Shown: positions 19,427 through 28,053 of the stretch, one piece after another
Position numbering within the stretch: the stretch's first letter is position 1
How the letters are laid out: each line of letters starts with the position of its first letter
Assembly (NCBI GenBank): GCA_036322835.1
Contig: AP027304.1
Span: 496,001-560,000, forward strand
From: Tenuifilaceae bacterium CYCD
GTDB taxonomy: Bacteria > Bacteroidota > Bacteroidia > Bacteroidales > Tenuifilaceae
Direction: 5' to 3'
DNA: 64,000 nt
Notes under the pieces: model-generated
What the model saw: the letters and a program-made list of their open reading frames with translations, nothing else
The model's database searches: none
Told to the model about the DNA's origin: nothing
Translations under genes and position numbers: made by a program

Positions 19427-20614
19427 ATGAATTTACATGAGTATCAATCAAAAGCATTACTGAAAAAATCTGGGGTTCCTGTGCCGTTAGGTTTTATAGC
19501 ATTTTCATCTAATGAGGCTGTTGATGCTGCAAAATCAATAATAGCAACAACAGGGATTAACTCTATTGCTGTAAAGGCTCAAATTCATGCCGGGGGAAGA
19601 GGAAAAGGTGGAGGTGTAAAAATTGCCAGCTCTATTGCTGATATTGAAAAGTATGCTAATGAAATAATTGGAATGACCTTAGTTACCCATCAAACCAGCC
19701 CAAATGGAAAGTTAGTACGAAAAGTACTTGTCGAAGAAGGAATTTACCAACCTGGTCCATCGGAAATAAAAGAATTTTACATTAGTATTCTGCTTAATAG
19801 AGCAACAGGAAGGAACATAATTATTTACTCTCCACAAGGAGGTATGGATATTGAAAGCGTTGCAGAAGAAACTCCGCACTTAATTTTCAGGGAAGAAGTA
19901 AATCCAGTTGGAATTCAATCGCATCAGACCCGTAAAATCGCATTCAACCTAGGATTGACAGGCAAAGCCTACTCGCAAATGGTAAAGTTTATACTATCTA
20001 TTTACGATGCATTTATCACCAATGATCTATCCCTACTCGAAATTAATCCTGTTGTTAAAACATCAAATGATGATATAATTGCAGCTGACGCAAAATGCAC
20101 AATAGACGATAATGCGTTGTTTCGCCATCCCGATTTAGCAGAACAAAGGGATATTGATGAGGAAAACCCATCGGAAATTGAGGCCGAAGAAAACAGCCTC
20201 AACTTTGTTAAACTGGATGGGAATGTTGGTTGCATGGTAAATGGTGCCGGACTTGCAATGGCAACAATGGATATCATTAAACTGTCGGGTGGCGAACCTG
20301 CCAACTTTCTTGATGTTGGTGGCGGGGCCAATGCAAAAACGGTTGCTGCAGGGTTTCGGATCATCCTTAAGGATCCAAACGTTAAAGTAATTCTTATCAA
20401 TATTTTTGGGGGAATTGTTCGTTGTAATAGGGTTGCGCAGGGAGTTGTTGATGCCTACAACGAAATTGGAGATATTCCTGTGCCTGTAATTGTAAGGTTA
20501 CAGGGGACAAACGCCCCTGAAGGGAAAAAAATCATTGATGAGTCGGGACTTAAAGTCCACAGCGCAATTACGCTTGAAGATGCAGCTGCACTGGTAAGTC
20601 AAATGGTTAACTAG
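19427..20614 (+). CDS. sucC: Succinate-CoA ligase (ADP-forming) subunit beta
   Basis: 395 residues. It opens M-N-L-H-E-Y-Q-S-K-x-L-L as in SucC, with an ATP-grasp domain (A-G-G-R-G-K-G-G-G-V near 55) and a C-terminal CoA-ligase domain (G-G-I-V-R-C near 330). It forms succinate plus ATP from succinyl-CoA with the alpha subunit SucD. Unusually, sucD is not downstream: the next gene is a convergent DUF2892 protein after a terminator. The alpha subunit must be encoded elsewhere. Confidence 0.95.
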   Translation: MNLHEYQSKALLKKSGVPVPLGFIAFSSNEAVDAAKSIIATTGINSIAVKAQIHAGGRGKGGGVKIASSIADIEKYANEIIGMTLVTHQTSPNGKLVRKVLVEEGIYQPGPSEIKEFYISILLNRATGRNIIIYSPQGGMDIESVAEETPHLIFREEVNPVGIQSHQTRKIAFNLGLTGKAYSQMVKFILSIYDAFITNDLSLLEINPVVKTSNDDIIAADAKCTIDDNALFRHPDLAEQRDIDEENPSEIEAEENSLNFVKLDGNVGCMVNGAGLAMATMDIIKLSGGEPANFLDVGGGANAKTVAAGFRIILKDPNVKVILINIFGGIVRCNRVAQGVVDAYNEIGDIPVPVIVRLQGTNAPEGKKIIDESGLKVHSAITLEDAAALVSQMVN

Positions 20615-20640
20615 CTAATAAAAGTATGATGGATAAAAAA

Positions 20641-20665
20641 ACCGAAGCGATTGCTTCGGTTCTTC
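20641..20665. terminator. Bidirectional terminator between sucC and the DUF2892 gene
   Basis: ACCGAAGC / GCTTCGGT around a GATT loop, with A-run on the left and TTCTT on the right, so it can act on both convergent transcripts. Confidence 0.85.
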
Positions 20666-20666
20666 T

Positions 20667-20855
20667 TTACTTTTTAGCGAGACAAGTATTTATCCCCAAT
20701 ACGGTATAAAGCCCACAGAAACTCATAAATGCTGTGGCTAATGGCACAATGGCAAGTAATCCCCACCAACTCTGGTAGTATATACCTGCTGCGGCAATAC
20801 TAACGCCTATAACAATCCTAATTACCTTATCGGTTGTTCCAACGTTCTTTTTCAT
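20667..20855 (-). CDS. DUF2892 (YgaP-like) small membrane protein
   Basis: 62 residues that match DUF2892: M-K-K-N-V-G-T-T-D-K-V-I-R start, then two hydrophobic helices separated by Y-Y-Q-S-W-W-G. The C-terminal C-G-L-Y-T-V-L-G-I-N-T-C carries the conserved cysteines. It is an inner-membrane protein of unknown role, sometimes fused to rhodanese domains in other species. Monocistronic and convergent with sucC. Confidence 0.9.
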   Translation of the reverse strand: MKKNVGTTDKVIRIVIGVSIAAAGIYYQSWWGLLAIVPLATAFMSFCGLYTVLGINTCLAKK

Positions 20856-20912
20856 ACTTAGATATTTATATGTTTTTCACTATAAACATCTAGGTTGAAA
20901 TAATGTTCGATA

Positions 20913-22184
20913 TTACCACTTAACCGATTTTCGCCTTACGGGCATAGTCATGCATCGCGCACCACCGCCACCACGAGGTAACTCACTACCATCAATTGTT
21001 ACCACATACCTGGAGTAGCTGTTCAGATCAACCTTATCGGCAACCACATCCTTGGCTCGAATTATCTCGAAACCATACTTGTTCATCTCGTTCATGGTAT
21101 TAACATTGCGAGCATAGCCAATAACCTTTCCGGGGCCAATTGCCACAAAGTTTGCTCCGCTGTGCCATTGCTCACGGTCCTGGGTCCAACGATCCTTTGC
21201 TCCACCACACATAATTGGCTGCAAATCCATACCTAATTTCTTTAAGGCAACCAAAAGATTATCCACAGTTTTAATCTCCAAAACCTTACCCTTTTCAATG
21301 GTAATCTGAACGGTTTGGTAACGGTTTGGCTGGAGTATGATTGGATCGTATATCATGCACTTATCAACATCGAGGAGGGTGAAAACCATATCGAGGTGAA
21401 TGAACGACTCCGGCTTGCTTGGTAATTCCTGAACCAAGATGTATCGACGTTGCTTATCGCTTCGGGCAAGGAATCTACTTAAAATAAAATCGATGGCATG
21501 GGTATTGGTTCTAACACCGTTTCCAATCAAGAGGATATCCTCCCTGGCCACCAGCACATCGCCGCCCTCAATGGTTACATTGTCAACCAAATTGTAGGAG
21601 TTTGGATTTATGGTTTGCGTGTTAAACATCCCGGATTTAGAGAATATTGCCTCCATGATAATGCTTTCGCGATCGCGAACCGCATTAGCCATTTTAGCGA
21701 TCAGTATATCCTCTCCGATAGAGATTGATGCATCGCGCGTGAAGTAAAAGTTGTACAAGGGCTTTAACGAAAAACGTTCGTGGCTTAAAAAGTTCGTGAG
21801 GCTATTCTTAACAAGCGGGACACCCTCAATAAGTATCCGGGCTAACTCTTTGGGTTTAATATCCAACAATTCATCGGCAAGCATTAGCGCATTCTCTTGC
21901 TTACAGATATCGAGAATTAATTCATTTTTTGTTCTTTCGTTGCATAAAACTTTCTCGAGTAAATCCATTACCTCGTAAGTTTTAGTAACCTTCGAGAGCA
22001 CCCCGGCAAGCTGAGCATACTCTTTTTTAGCAACGCTTAAATTAAGAATATCACTATATAACGCACGCTGAGCATTTGCGGGGGTCATATTTTCAACTTC
22101 AGCACCGGGCGTATGTAGAATAACACCCTCCAACTCTCCAATTTCGGACTGAATATTAACCGACAACTTTTCCATAAACTTCAT
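20913..22184 (-). CDS. arcA: Arginine deiminase
   Basis: 423 residues from the ATG at 22184; another ATG at 22175 gives a start closer to the family norm. It has E-I-G-E-L-E-G-V-I-L-H-T-P-G, T-R-D near residue 150, and the catalytic cysteine near the end in G-G-G-G-A-R-C-M-T-M-P. The enzyme converts arginine to citrulline and ammonia. No arcB, arcC or antiporter gene is adjacent, so the complete ATP-yielding ADI pathway is not shown here. A -7 box sits directly upstream. Confidence 0.95.
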   Translation of the reverse strand: MKFMEKLSVNIQSEIGELEGVILHTPGAEVENMTPANAQRALYSDILNLSVAKKEYAQLAGVLSKVTKTYEVMDLLEKVLCNERTKNELILDICKQENALMLADELLDIKPKELARILIEGVPLVKNSLTNFLSHERFSLKPLYNFYFTRDASISIGEDILIAKMANAVRDRESIIMEAIFSKSGMFNTQTINPNSYNLVDNVTIEGGDVLVAREDILLIGNGVRTNTHAIDFILSRFLARSDKQRRYILVQELPSKPESFIHLDMVFTLLDVDKCMIYDPIILQPNRYQTVQITIEKGKVLEIKTVDNLLVALKKLGMDLQPIMCGGAKDRWTQDREQWHSGANFVAIGPGKVIGYARNVNTMNEMNKYGFEIIRAKDVVADKVDLNSYSRYVVTIDGSELPRGGGGARCMTMPVRRKSVKW

Positions 22185-22198
22185 TTTCAATCTTGATG

Positions 22199-22206
22199 CA
22201 AAGTTA
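22199..22206 (-). promoter_or_regulatory. arcA promoter, -7 box
   Basis: On the minus strand the sequence reads TAACTTTG, a TAnnTTTG match. Its closeness to 22184 implies a very short leader and makes the ATG at 22175 a real alternative start. Confidence 0.55.
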
Positions 22207-22387
22207 ATGGATATAAGTTGAAAAGCATATCTGTTTAATAGCAGACCAAAATAAAGCGAAATCCACGCTAAAATTTATACATGGATTACCGTTGCATACT
22301 AACAATATTTTTTAGCCGTAGCGGTACGGGAGGTAAAATACCACCCATACAAATTTGGCCGCACCGCTGCAGCAGGGTAGTTTTATT

Positions 22388-22598
22388 GGATGCAAATGAG
22401 CGGTAACTCTGCGGAATGCATTCTTTACTGGTTGCAGGTATGTAGTAGTACTACGAGATGCCTTCTGCTTTAGGTGCAAGTATCTAGTAGTGCTACGAGC
22501 TACTTTCGGCACTCGGCGCAAGTATTCCGTAGTGCTACCGCCTACAATCGGCACTCGGCGCAGGGCTGTAGTAGTACAACGGTTTAAAATCTGCTGGG
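22388..22598. repeat. Five imperfect 42-bp tandem repeats between arcA and gcvP
   Basis: Units begin at 22388, 22430, 22473, 22515 and 22557. Each starts GG-(T/C/A)-GCA and has a core related to GTAGTGCTACGAG. The core is near-palindromic (GTAGTACTAC in one unit). Because 42 is a multiple of three, the minus-strand frame reads as a 14-residue repeat (R-S-T-T-x-Y-L) in an 80-codon frame, 22312-22554. No start signal or homology supports that frame. The 476-base gap otherwise holds the arcA promoter, the gcvP terminator and nothing else recognisable. Confidence 0.7.
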
Positions 22599-22616
22599 GC
22601 GGACATGTAACCGCGA

Positions 22617-22646
22617 ATAAAAAAGGGTAGGAAACTCCTACCCTTT
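22617..22646 (-). terminator. gcvP terminator
   Basis: Stem AAAGGGTAGGA / TCCTACCCTTT with a 3-base loop, with a T-run on the minus strand, 20 bases after the gcvP stop. Confidence 0.88.
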
Positions 22647-22666
22647 CGCTATTCTATCTATATAGA

Positions 22667-25537
22667 TTACATGTAATCCTCAATTGGAGCGCAGGTGCAA
22701 ACAAGGTTTCTGTCGCCGTAACCCGAATCGATCTTGGTTACGTATGGCCAGAACTTGTTGGCAGCAATCCAAGGCAATGGGTACGCTGCTTGCTGACGGG
22801 TGTAGGCATGCTTCCACTCATCGGCACTTACCTCAACTGCTGTGTGAGGTGCGTTTGCAATTACGTTATCCACCTTATCGGCCTTACCAGCCTTGATTTC
22901 TTCCAGTTCGCCCAGAATCGAAATCATTGCATCGATAAAGCGATCGAGCTCCTGCATCGACTCGCTCTCGGTGGGCTCAACCATCAAACTCTCGTGAACC
23001 GGGAACGATACGGTTGGCGCATGGAATCCGTAGTCCATTAAACGACGGGCTACATCGCCGGTATCAACTCCATAGGTCTGTTTAAAGTGGTGGCAATCCA
23101 AAATCATCTCGTGAGCAACACGGCCAGCCTCGCCGGTGTATAGAATTTTATAGTGATTTTTGATTTTTGATGCCATGTAGTTTGCATTCAGAATGGCCAT
23201 TTTGGTAACATTGGCCAAGCCTTCGGCACCCAACATCAAAATATACCCGTAGGAAATGGTTGCAACGCTAACGCTTCCCCAAGGAGCAGCAGCAACGGCA
23301 CGAATAGCCTTATCGCCACCTGTTTTAACAACTGAATGACCCGGAAGGAATGGCGCTAAATGCTTTGCAGCACCAATAGGACCAACGCCAGGGCCACCAC
23401 CACCGTGAGGAATAGCGAATGTTTTGTGTAGATTCAAGTGGCAAACATCGGCACCTATTTCGCCTGGGCTGGTTAAACCAACCTGTGCGTTCATGTTTGC
23501 ACCGTCCATATATACTAAACCGCCATTCTTATGAATAATATCCACCATTTCGCGGATTTTGCTCTCGAACACTCCGTGAGTTGAAGGGTATGTTACCATG
23601 AATGCAGATAAAGTATCCTTATATTGCTCGGCCTTGGCTTTTAAATCGTCAACGTTGATATTGCCTTTCTCGTCGCAAGCCACAACCACAACCTGCATAC
23701 CTGCAAACGCAGCGCTGGCAGGGTTTGTTCCGTGAGCCGACGCTGGAATTAACGCAACATTACGGTGCGAATCGCCACGGCTAATGTGGTACTGACGAAT
23801 TACCATTAATCCAGTATACTCGCCAGCTGCACCAGAGTTTGGCTGAAGCGATACTGCATGAAAACCAGTAATCTCGGCCAATTGACCTTCCAGCTCCTTA
23901 ATCATCTCCATATAGCCCTGAGCCTGTTCGGCAGGAACGAATGGATGCATATTTCCAAATTCTGCCCAGCTCAATGGAAGCATGGTTGTTGCAGGGTTAA
24001 GTTTCATGGTACAGCTACCCAACGAAATCATGCTATGATTAAGGGCGATATCTCTGCGCTCTAACTTCTTGATGTAACGCATCATCTCAGTTTCGGAATG
24101 GAAACTATTGAATACCTTTTCGGTTAGGTAAGCACTGGTGCGCTTAAGATTTGATGGAACGGTGCAAGCCTCGTTAATCGATTTAACTTCTGTAGCAGCT
24201 TTGCCAGCAGCTTTTGCAAATACAGCAAGCAACTTGTTTACATCTGTTAATCCTGTAGCCTCATCAATACTTAAACCTACGGTTCCGTTCTCCTTATAGT
24301 TAAGGTTGATTTCCGATTCTAACGCTAACTTGCGTAGGTTGTCAACCTTAACATTTGAGGGTAGAGTAAACTCCAAAGTATCGAAATAGCTTTTTACATT
24401 CTGTGTGTAACCTAACTTAACCAACTCGTTGGTAACCAAAACCGCTACGCTGTGAATGTACGATGCAATTCTCTTGATCCCTTCCTGTCCGTGATAAACA
24501 GCATACATACCAGCCATTGTGGCTAGCAATGCTTGAGCAGTACAAATATTTGAAGTGGCACGCTCACGTTTAATGTGCTGCTCACGGGTTTGAAGCGCCA
24601 TACGCAAAGCCTTATTGCCGTTTCGGTCAACTGAAACGCCAATTAAACGGCCAGGCATGCTACGCTTGTACTCGTCCTTGCAGGCAAAGTAAGCAGCATG
24701 TGGACCACCAAATCCCATAGGAATTCCCAAGCGCTGTGTTGAACCGAAAGCAATATCGGCACCCCACTCTGCAGGAGGAGTTAGTAGGGCCAAGCTCATA
24801 ATGTCGGCAGCTACGGCAACCAAAACGCCAGCCTCGTGCGATTTTGCCACAAACGCAGCATAATCGCGAACAGTTCCTTTAGCAGAAGGATACTGAACAA
24901 TTGCACCAAACTCACGACCTGTAAAAGTATATTCACTGTAGCATCCTGTTACCACCTCGATTCCAAGAGGAGCCGAACGGGTAATGATAACATCGAGTGT
25001 TTGAGGGAAAATGTCCTTATCAACAAAAACTACGTTCTTACCAGCCTTAACCGCATCGCGGCTACGAAGGTTGAACATCATAATCATAGCCTCAGCAGCA
25101 GCAGTAGCCTCGTCGAGTAACGATGCGTTGGCTATCTGCATCCCGGTTAGGTCAATTATTACGGTTTGGAAGTTCAATAGCGCCTCCAAACGACCCTGAC
25201 TAATTTCGGCCTGATAAGGAGTGTATGATGTGTACCAGCTAGGGTTCTCGAAAATATTACGAAGAATTACCGAAGGGGTAACAGTTCCGTAATACCCCAT
25301 GCCAATGTAAGTTTTGAATAGCTTATTTTTAGCAGCAATCCCCTTGATTTTAGCAAGATACTCATACTCGGTTAAAGGGGCTGGCAAATTGAGGGGCTTT
25401 TTCAACCTAATGTTCTTGGGAACAGTTTGATCTATCAGCTCATCAACCGATGAGACTCCTATTACCTTTAACATCTCATTAATCTCATGATCGCGAGGAC
25501 CATTATGGCGTGAAATGAACTTATCGGTGTACATCAT
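22667..25537 (-). CDS. gcvP: Glycine dehydrogenase (decarboxylating), P-protein
   Basis: 956 residues, the full-length single-chain form of the PLP-dependent P-protein. Both halves are visible: the N-terminal degenerate aminotransferase domain and the C-terminal catalytic one, with the PLP lysine in N-L-H-K-T-F next to the glycine-rich G-G-G-G-P-G-V-G-P. It decarboxylates glycine and passes the aminomethyl group to H-protein. gcvT and gcvH are not adjacent. Start taken at the first of two adjacent ATGs. Confidence 0.97.
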   Translation of the reverse strand: MMYTDKFISRHNGPRDHEINEMLKVIGVSSVDELIDQTVPKNIRLKKPLNLPAPLTEYEYLAKIKGIAAKNKLFKTYIGMGYYGTVTPSVILRNIFENPSWYTSYTPYQAEISQGRLEALLNFQTVIIDLTGMQIANASLLDEATAAAEAMIMMFNLRSRDAVKAGKNVVFVDKDIFPQTLDVIITRSAPLGIEVVTGCYSEYTFTGREFGAIVQYPSAKGTVRDYAAFVAKSHEAGVLVAVAADIMSLALLTPPAEWGADIAFGSTQRLGIPMGFGGPHAAYFACKDEYKRSMPGRLIGVSVDRNGNKALRMALQTREQHIKRERATSNICTAQALLATMAGMYAVYHGQEGIKRIASYIHSVAVLVTNELVKLGYTQNVKSYFDTLEFTLPSNVKVDNLRKLALESEINLNYKENGTVGLSIDEATGLTDVNKLLAVFAKAAGKAATEVKSINEACTVPSNLKRTSAYLTEKVFNSFHSETEMMRYIKKLERRDIALNHSMISLGSCTMKLNPATTMLPLSWAEFGNMHPFVPAEQAQGYMEMIKELEGQLAEITGFHAVSLQPNSGAAGEYTGLMVIRQYHISRGDSHRNVALIPASAHGTNPASAAFAGMQVVVVACDEKGNINVDDLKAKAEQYKDTLSAFMVTYPSTHGVFESKIREMVDIIHKNGGLVYMDGANMNAQVGLTSPGEIGADVCHLNLHKTFAIPHGGGGPGVGPIGAAKHLAPFLPGHSVVKTGGDKAIRAVAAAPWGSVSVATISYGYILMLGAEGLANVTKMAILNANYMASKIKNHYKILYTGEAGRVAHEMILDCHHFKQTYGVDTGDVARRLMDYGFHAPTVSFPVHESLMVEPTESESMQELDRFIDAMISILGELEEIKAGKADKVDNVIANAPHTAVEVSADEWKHAYTRQQAAYPLPWIAANKFWPYVTKIDSGYGDRNLVCTCAPIEDYM

Positions 25538-25653
25538 AATATGATATTGTTATTGTAGTTAATAATGAAAAATTGTTAACAAAAGTATCAATTTGGTTTC
25601 GATTTGAAACGATGTAACGCAATTATTATTAATGTTTTTGAGCAACTGTTTTA

Positions 25654-26289
25654 CTACCTCAAGTACGGATTGCTAATCCGCTCTTTTCCAATAGTTGTGG
25701 ATGGCCCATGACCAGGAAAAACCTTTATATCATCGGGAAGCGTTAAAAGCTTCGCTGTAATACTTTTGATAATTGAATCGTAGTTTCCACCAGCCAGGTC
25801 GGTACGACCAATTGAGCCTTGAAATAGTGTATCGCCCGAAAAAAGAATTCTATCCGACTCGGAGTAAAAGCAAACACAGCCACGGGTATGCCCTGGCGTG
25901 TGAATTACCTGTAACGATGTGTTGCCAAACTTAATGGTATCGCCATCATCGATTGTTTTTTCGATTTGAGGGATCGCATCTATTTCGAGCCCAAACATTA
26001 TAGCCTGTGTTGGAACCGATTGTAGCATCGGGAGTTCTTCACGGTGCGCATAGCAATCAACTCCATACAGCTTACACAGCGCATTTACGCCAATAACATG
26101 ATCGATATGGCAGTGTGTATTCACCAAAAATTTCACAGTCAACCTGTTTTCATCGGCAAACCGCTTTATTTCGTCCACATCCGACGATGTATAGGAGCCA
26201 GCGTCAATAATGATAGCATCTCCAGTGTCGTCATAAACTAAATATGTGTTCTCCTGAAAAGGATTCTGCACAAACTGTTTGATTTTCAT
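25654..26289 (-). CDS. MBL-fold metallo-hydrolase (glyoxalase II-like)
   Basis: 211 residues. The metal-binding T-H-C-H-I-D-H-V-I-G motif lies near residues 58-67, followed by H-T-P-G-H-T, S-G-D-T-L-F and the late F-P-G-H-G. This is the pattern of short glyoxalase-II-type hydrolases acting on thioesters. The C-terminal helical domain of true glyoxalase II is absent, so the substrate is open. It lies 102 bases downstream of pcm on the same strand. Confidence 0.9.
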   Translation of the reverse strand: MKIKQFVQNPFQENTYLVYDDTGDAIIIDAGSYTSSDVDEIKRFADENRLTVKFLVNTHCHIDHVIGVNALCKLYGVDCYAHREELPMLQSVPTQAIMFGLEIDAIPQIEKTIDDGDTIKFGNTSLQVIHTPGHTRGCVCFYSESDRILFSGDTLFQGSIGRTDLAGGNYDSIIKSITAKLLTLPDDIKVFPGHGPSTTIGKERISNPYLR

Positions 26290-26391
26290 TTTATACGTTA
26301 AAAGTTAGACGTGAATTGTTGTTCGTTGTTCGTAATAAATCTGACAACCAATAGTATCATTATCAAATTATCTAAATTTTCAAATTAAGAG

Positions 26392-27042
26392 TTACTTACT
26401 TGTCCCTTTTAACAACGGAACAAATATAAAGTTGCCATGCGTTGTGGTTTTAATTTCGGTAGGGCTTACCTTCTCTATTAGGGTCATAACCTGACCACCC
26501 TCATCGCCAACAGGAATAACCATTCGACCCCCAACGGCCAGCTGAGCGACCAATGCATCGGGCACCTGAGCGGCACCTGCCGTTACCAGTATTTTGTTGT
26601 ATGGGCTATAGCCCGAAACCCCCTTATAACCATCGCCATAAAAAAAATGGGGATGGTACCCCATCTCCTCCAGCAAAGCCTTTGCATTTAGGTAAAGCTC
26701 TCGCTGACGTTCAATGGTATATACCCGTGCTTTCATCTCAAGCAGAATGGCAGTTTGGTAACCCGATCCGGTACCAACCTCCAAAATCTTATCCATGGGC
26801 TTAATATCCAACAACTGGGTTTGGAATGCCACCGTGTAGGGCTGCGATATAGTTTGCCCTGCTCCAATGGGGAAAGCCTGATCGCTGTATGCAAACTTCA
26901 GAAACCCGCTTTCCATGAAAAAGTGACGAGGAACCCTCAGAATCGCATCCAAAACATGCTCATCGGTAATTCCTTTGTCTCGGATTTCGTCTACTAATTT
27001 TTTCCTAAGCCCCTTATGCTGAAATGTATCCTGCTGCAACAT
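26392..27042 (-). CDS. pcm: Protein-L-isoaspartate O-methyltransferase
   Basis: 216 residues from the ATG at 27042; only a TTG lies further upstream. The SAM motif I is V-G-T-G-S-G-Y-Q-T-A, preceded by the family signature I-G-x-G-Q-T-I-S-Q-P-Y. It repairs isoaspartyl residues in aged proteins. It is divergent from the gene at 27194. Confidence 0.94.
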   Translation of the reverse strand: MLQQDTFQHKGLRKKLVDEIRDKGITDEHVLDAILRVPRHFFMESGFLKFAYSDQAFPIGAGQTISQPYTVAFQTQLLDIKPMDKILEVGTGSGYQTAILLEMKARVYTIERQRELYLNAKALLEEMGYHPHFFYGDGYKGVSGYSPYNKILVTAGAAQVPDALVAQLAVGGRMVIPVGDEGGQVMTLIEKVSPTEIKTTTHGNFIFVPLLKGTSK

Positions 27043-27193
27043 TATCAATTCGAAATAATATATACAAAGATAGAATCAATTTTTGATGTGGCTACTAGGT
27101 AAATGTTATTAAAAGGTTGATAAATACCAACCGGTCGATTAATCCCATACGTATAAAATGTCTTATGTTTGTTGCAAAGTAATTTGACCAATT

Positions 27194-28021
27194 ATGCGTA
27201 AACTAGGTTTTTCCCTGAGAACTTTAAAACAGATTGATCGGATTAATGCAATTCTTAGCAATTCTGACTCTCTTTGCTCGGGATTATGGGTTGAGGATTC
27301 AAGCCTAGAGACCGAGAGTTTGGAACATAAACTCTTCAAAAATATCGACGAACTCATTGCTAATTCTGACATATTAATTATCGACTCTACCGACGATTTA
27401 AAATTTGAAATAGCCTCCAAAGCAATAAAAAAAGGCGTTACACCAATTTTAAACAACGTATATGGGGTATCGGGTTCTGCACTAAATCAACTACAGCAGT
27501 TAGCCCTGGAAATGGGAATAATTATTGGAATTGATCAACTAGGCATAAACTATAGCGATGTTACTGTACCCGTTGATATTCCATTCATAGCCCATTTTAA
27601 ACGATTCATATCGGATGAAACAATAAGTTTCCAAACATTTAAACGTACACTCCTATTCGATTTGGCATCGGCCCTTAAAATTTCAAAACTTGATATCCGA
27701 AAAGTTAGAGCTTACAGTATCCCTTTATACGCATCAGAACCAAACAGCCTAATGGTTCTTATTGATTTTAGCAACAATTCTGTTATTACTTACACTTTAC
27801 AAACAAATATTGAAAATAACAGTTTAGACATTGAAGTATGCACTAGCGAAAATGACCAAAATTTTAAGCACACTTATAAAAGTTCAATTCACAATTTAAG
27901 TGGAGAATTTGCTTTTACCAATCTTAGTTTATTCAACAAGATTAAAACTTCGGAAAACATAGACTTAGCAATAGCTACGACACAAGTTGCAGATACTGTA
28001 TTGTCAAAAATTAAGCAATAA
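27194..28021 (+). CDS. Hypothetical Rossmann-like protein (degenerate Gfo/Idh/MocA?)
   Basis: 275 residues, not firmly recognised. Residues 50-105 (an N-S-D-I-L-I-I-D-S-T-D-D then K-A-I-K-K-G-V-T-P-I-L-N-N) alternate strand and helix as in a Rossmann nucleotide domain. No G-x-G-x-x-G is visible, and the N-terminus is shorter than in Gfo/Idh/MocA oxidoreductases. A -7 box (TATGTTTG, 27164-27171) precedes it. It is 32 bases upstream of a lipid-linked sugar transferase, so a role in exopolysaccharide assembly is possible. Confidence 0.5.
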   Translation: MRKLGFSLRTLKQIDRINAILSNSDSLCSGLWVEDSSLETESLEHKLFKNIDELIANSDILIIDSTDDLKFEIASKAIKKGVTPILNNVYGVSGSALNQLQQLALEMGIIIGIDQLGINYSDVTVPVDIPFIAHFKRFISDETISFQTFKRTLLFDLASALKISKLDIRKVRAYSIPLYASEPNSLMVLIDFSNNSVITYTLQTNIENNSLDIEVCTSENDQNFKHTYKSSIHNLSGEFAFTNLSLFNKIKTSENIDLAIATTQVADTVLSKIKQ

Positions 28022-28053
28022 ATCACATCCTACGGTTTGAGGCTAGCCATAAA

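Noticed and set aside
20002-20400. 132-codon antisense open frame inside sucC
   Set aside because: It lies wholly within the strongly conserved sucC reading frame, has low-complexity composition and matches no family.
22312-22554. 80-codon minus-strand frame over the 42-bp repeats as a repeat protein gene
   Set aside because: Its periodicity follows from the DNA repeat; no start signal, family or neighbour supports translation. Kept as a repeat only.
22388-22598. CRISPR array
   Set aside because: Units are contiguous and divergent, with no constant repeat and variable spacer alternation, and no cas genes are nearby.
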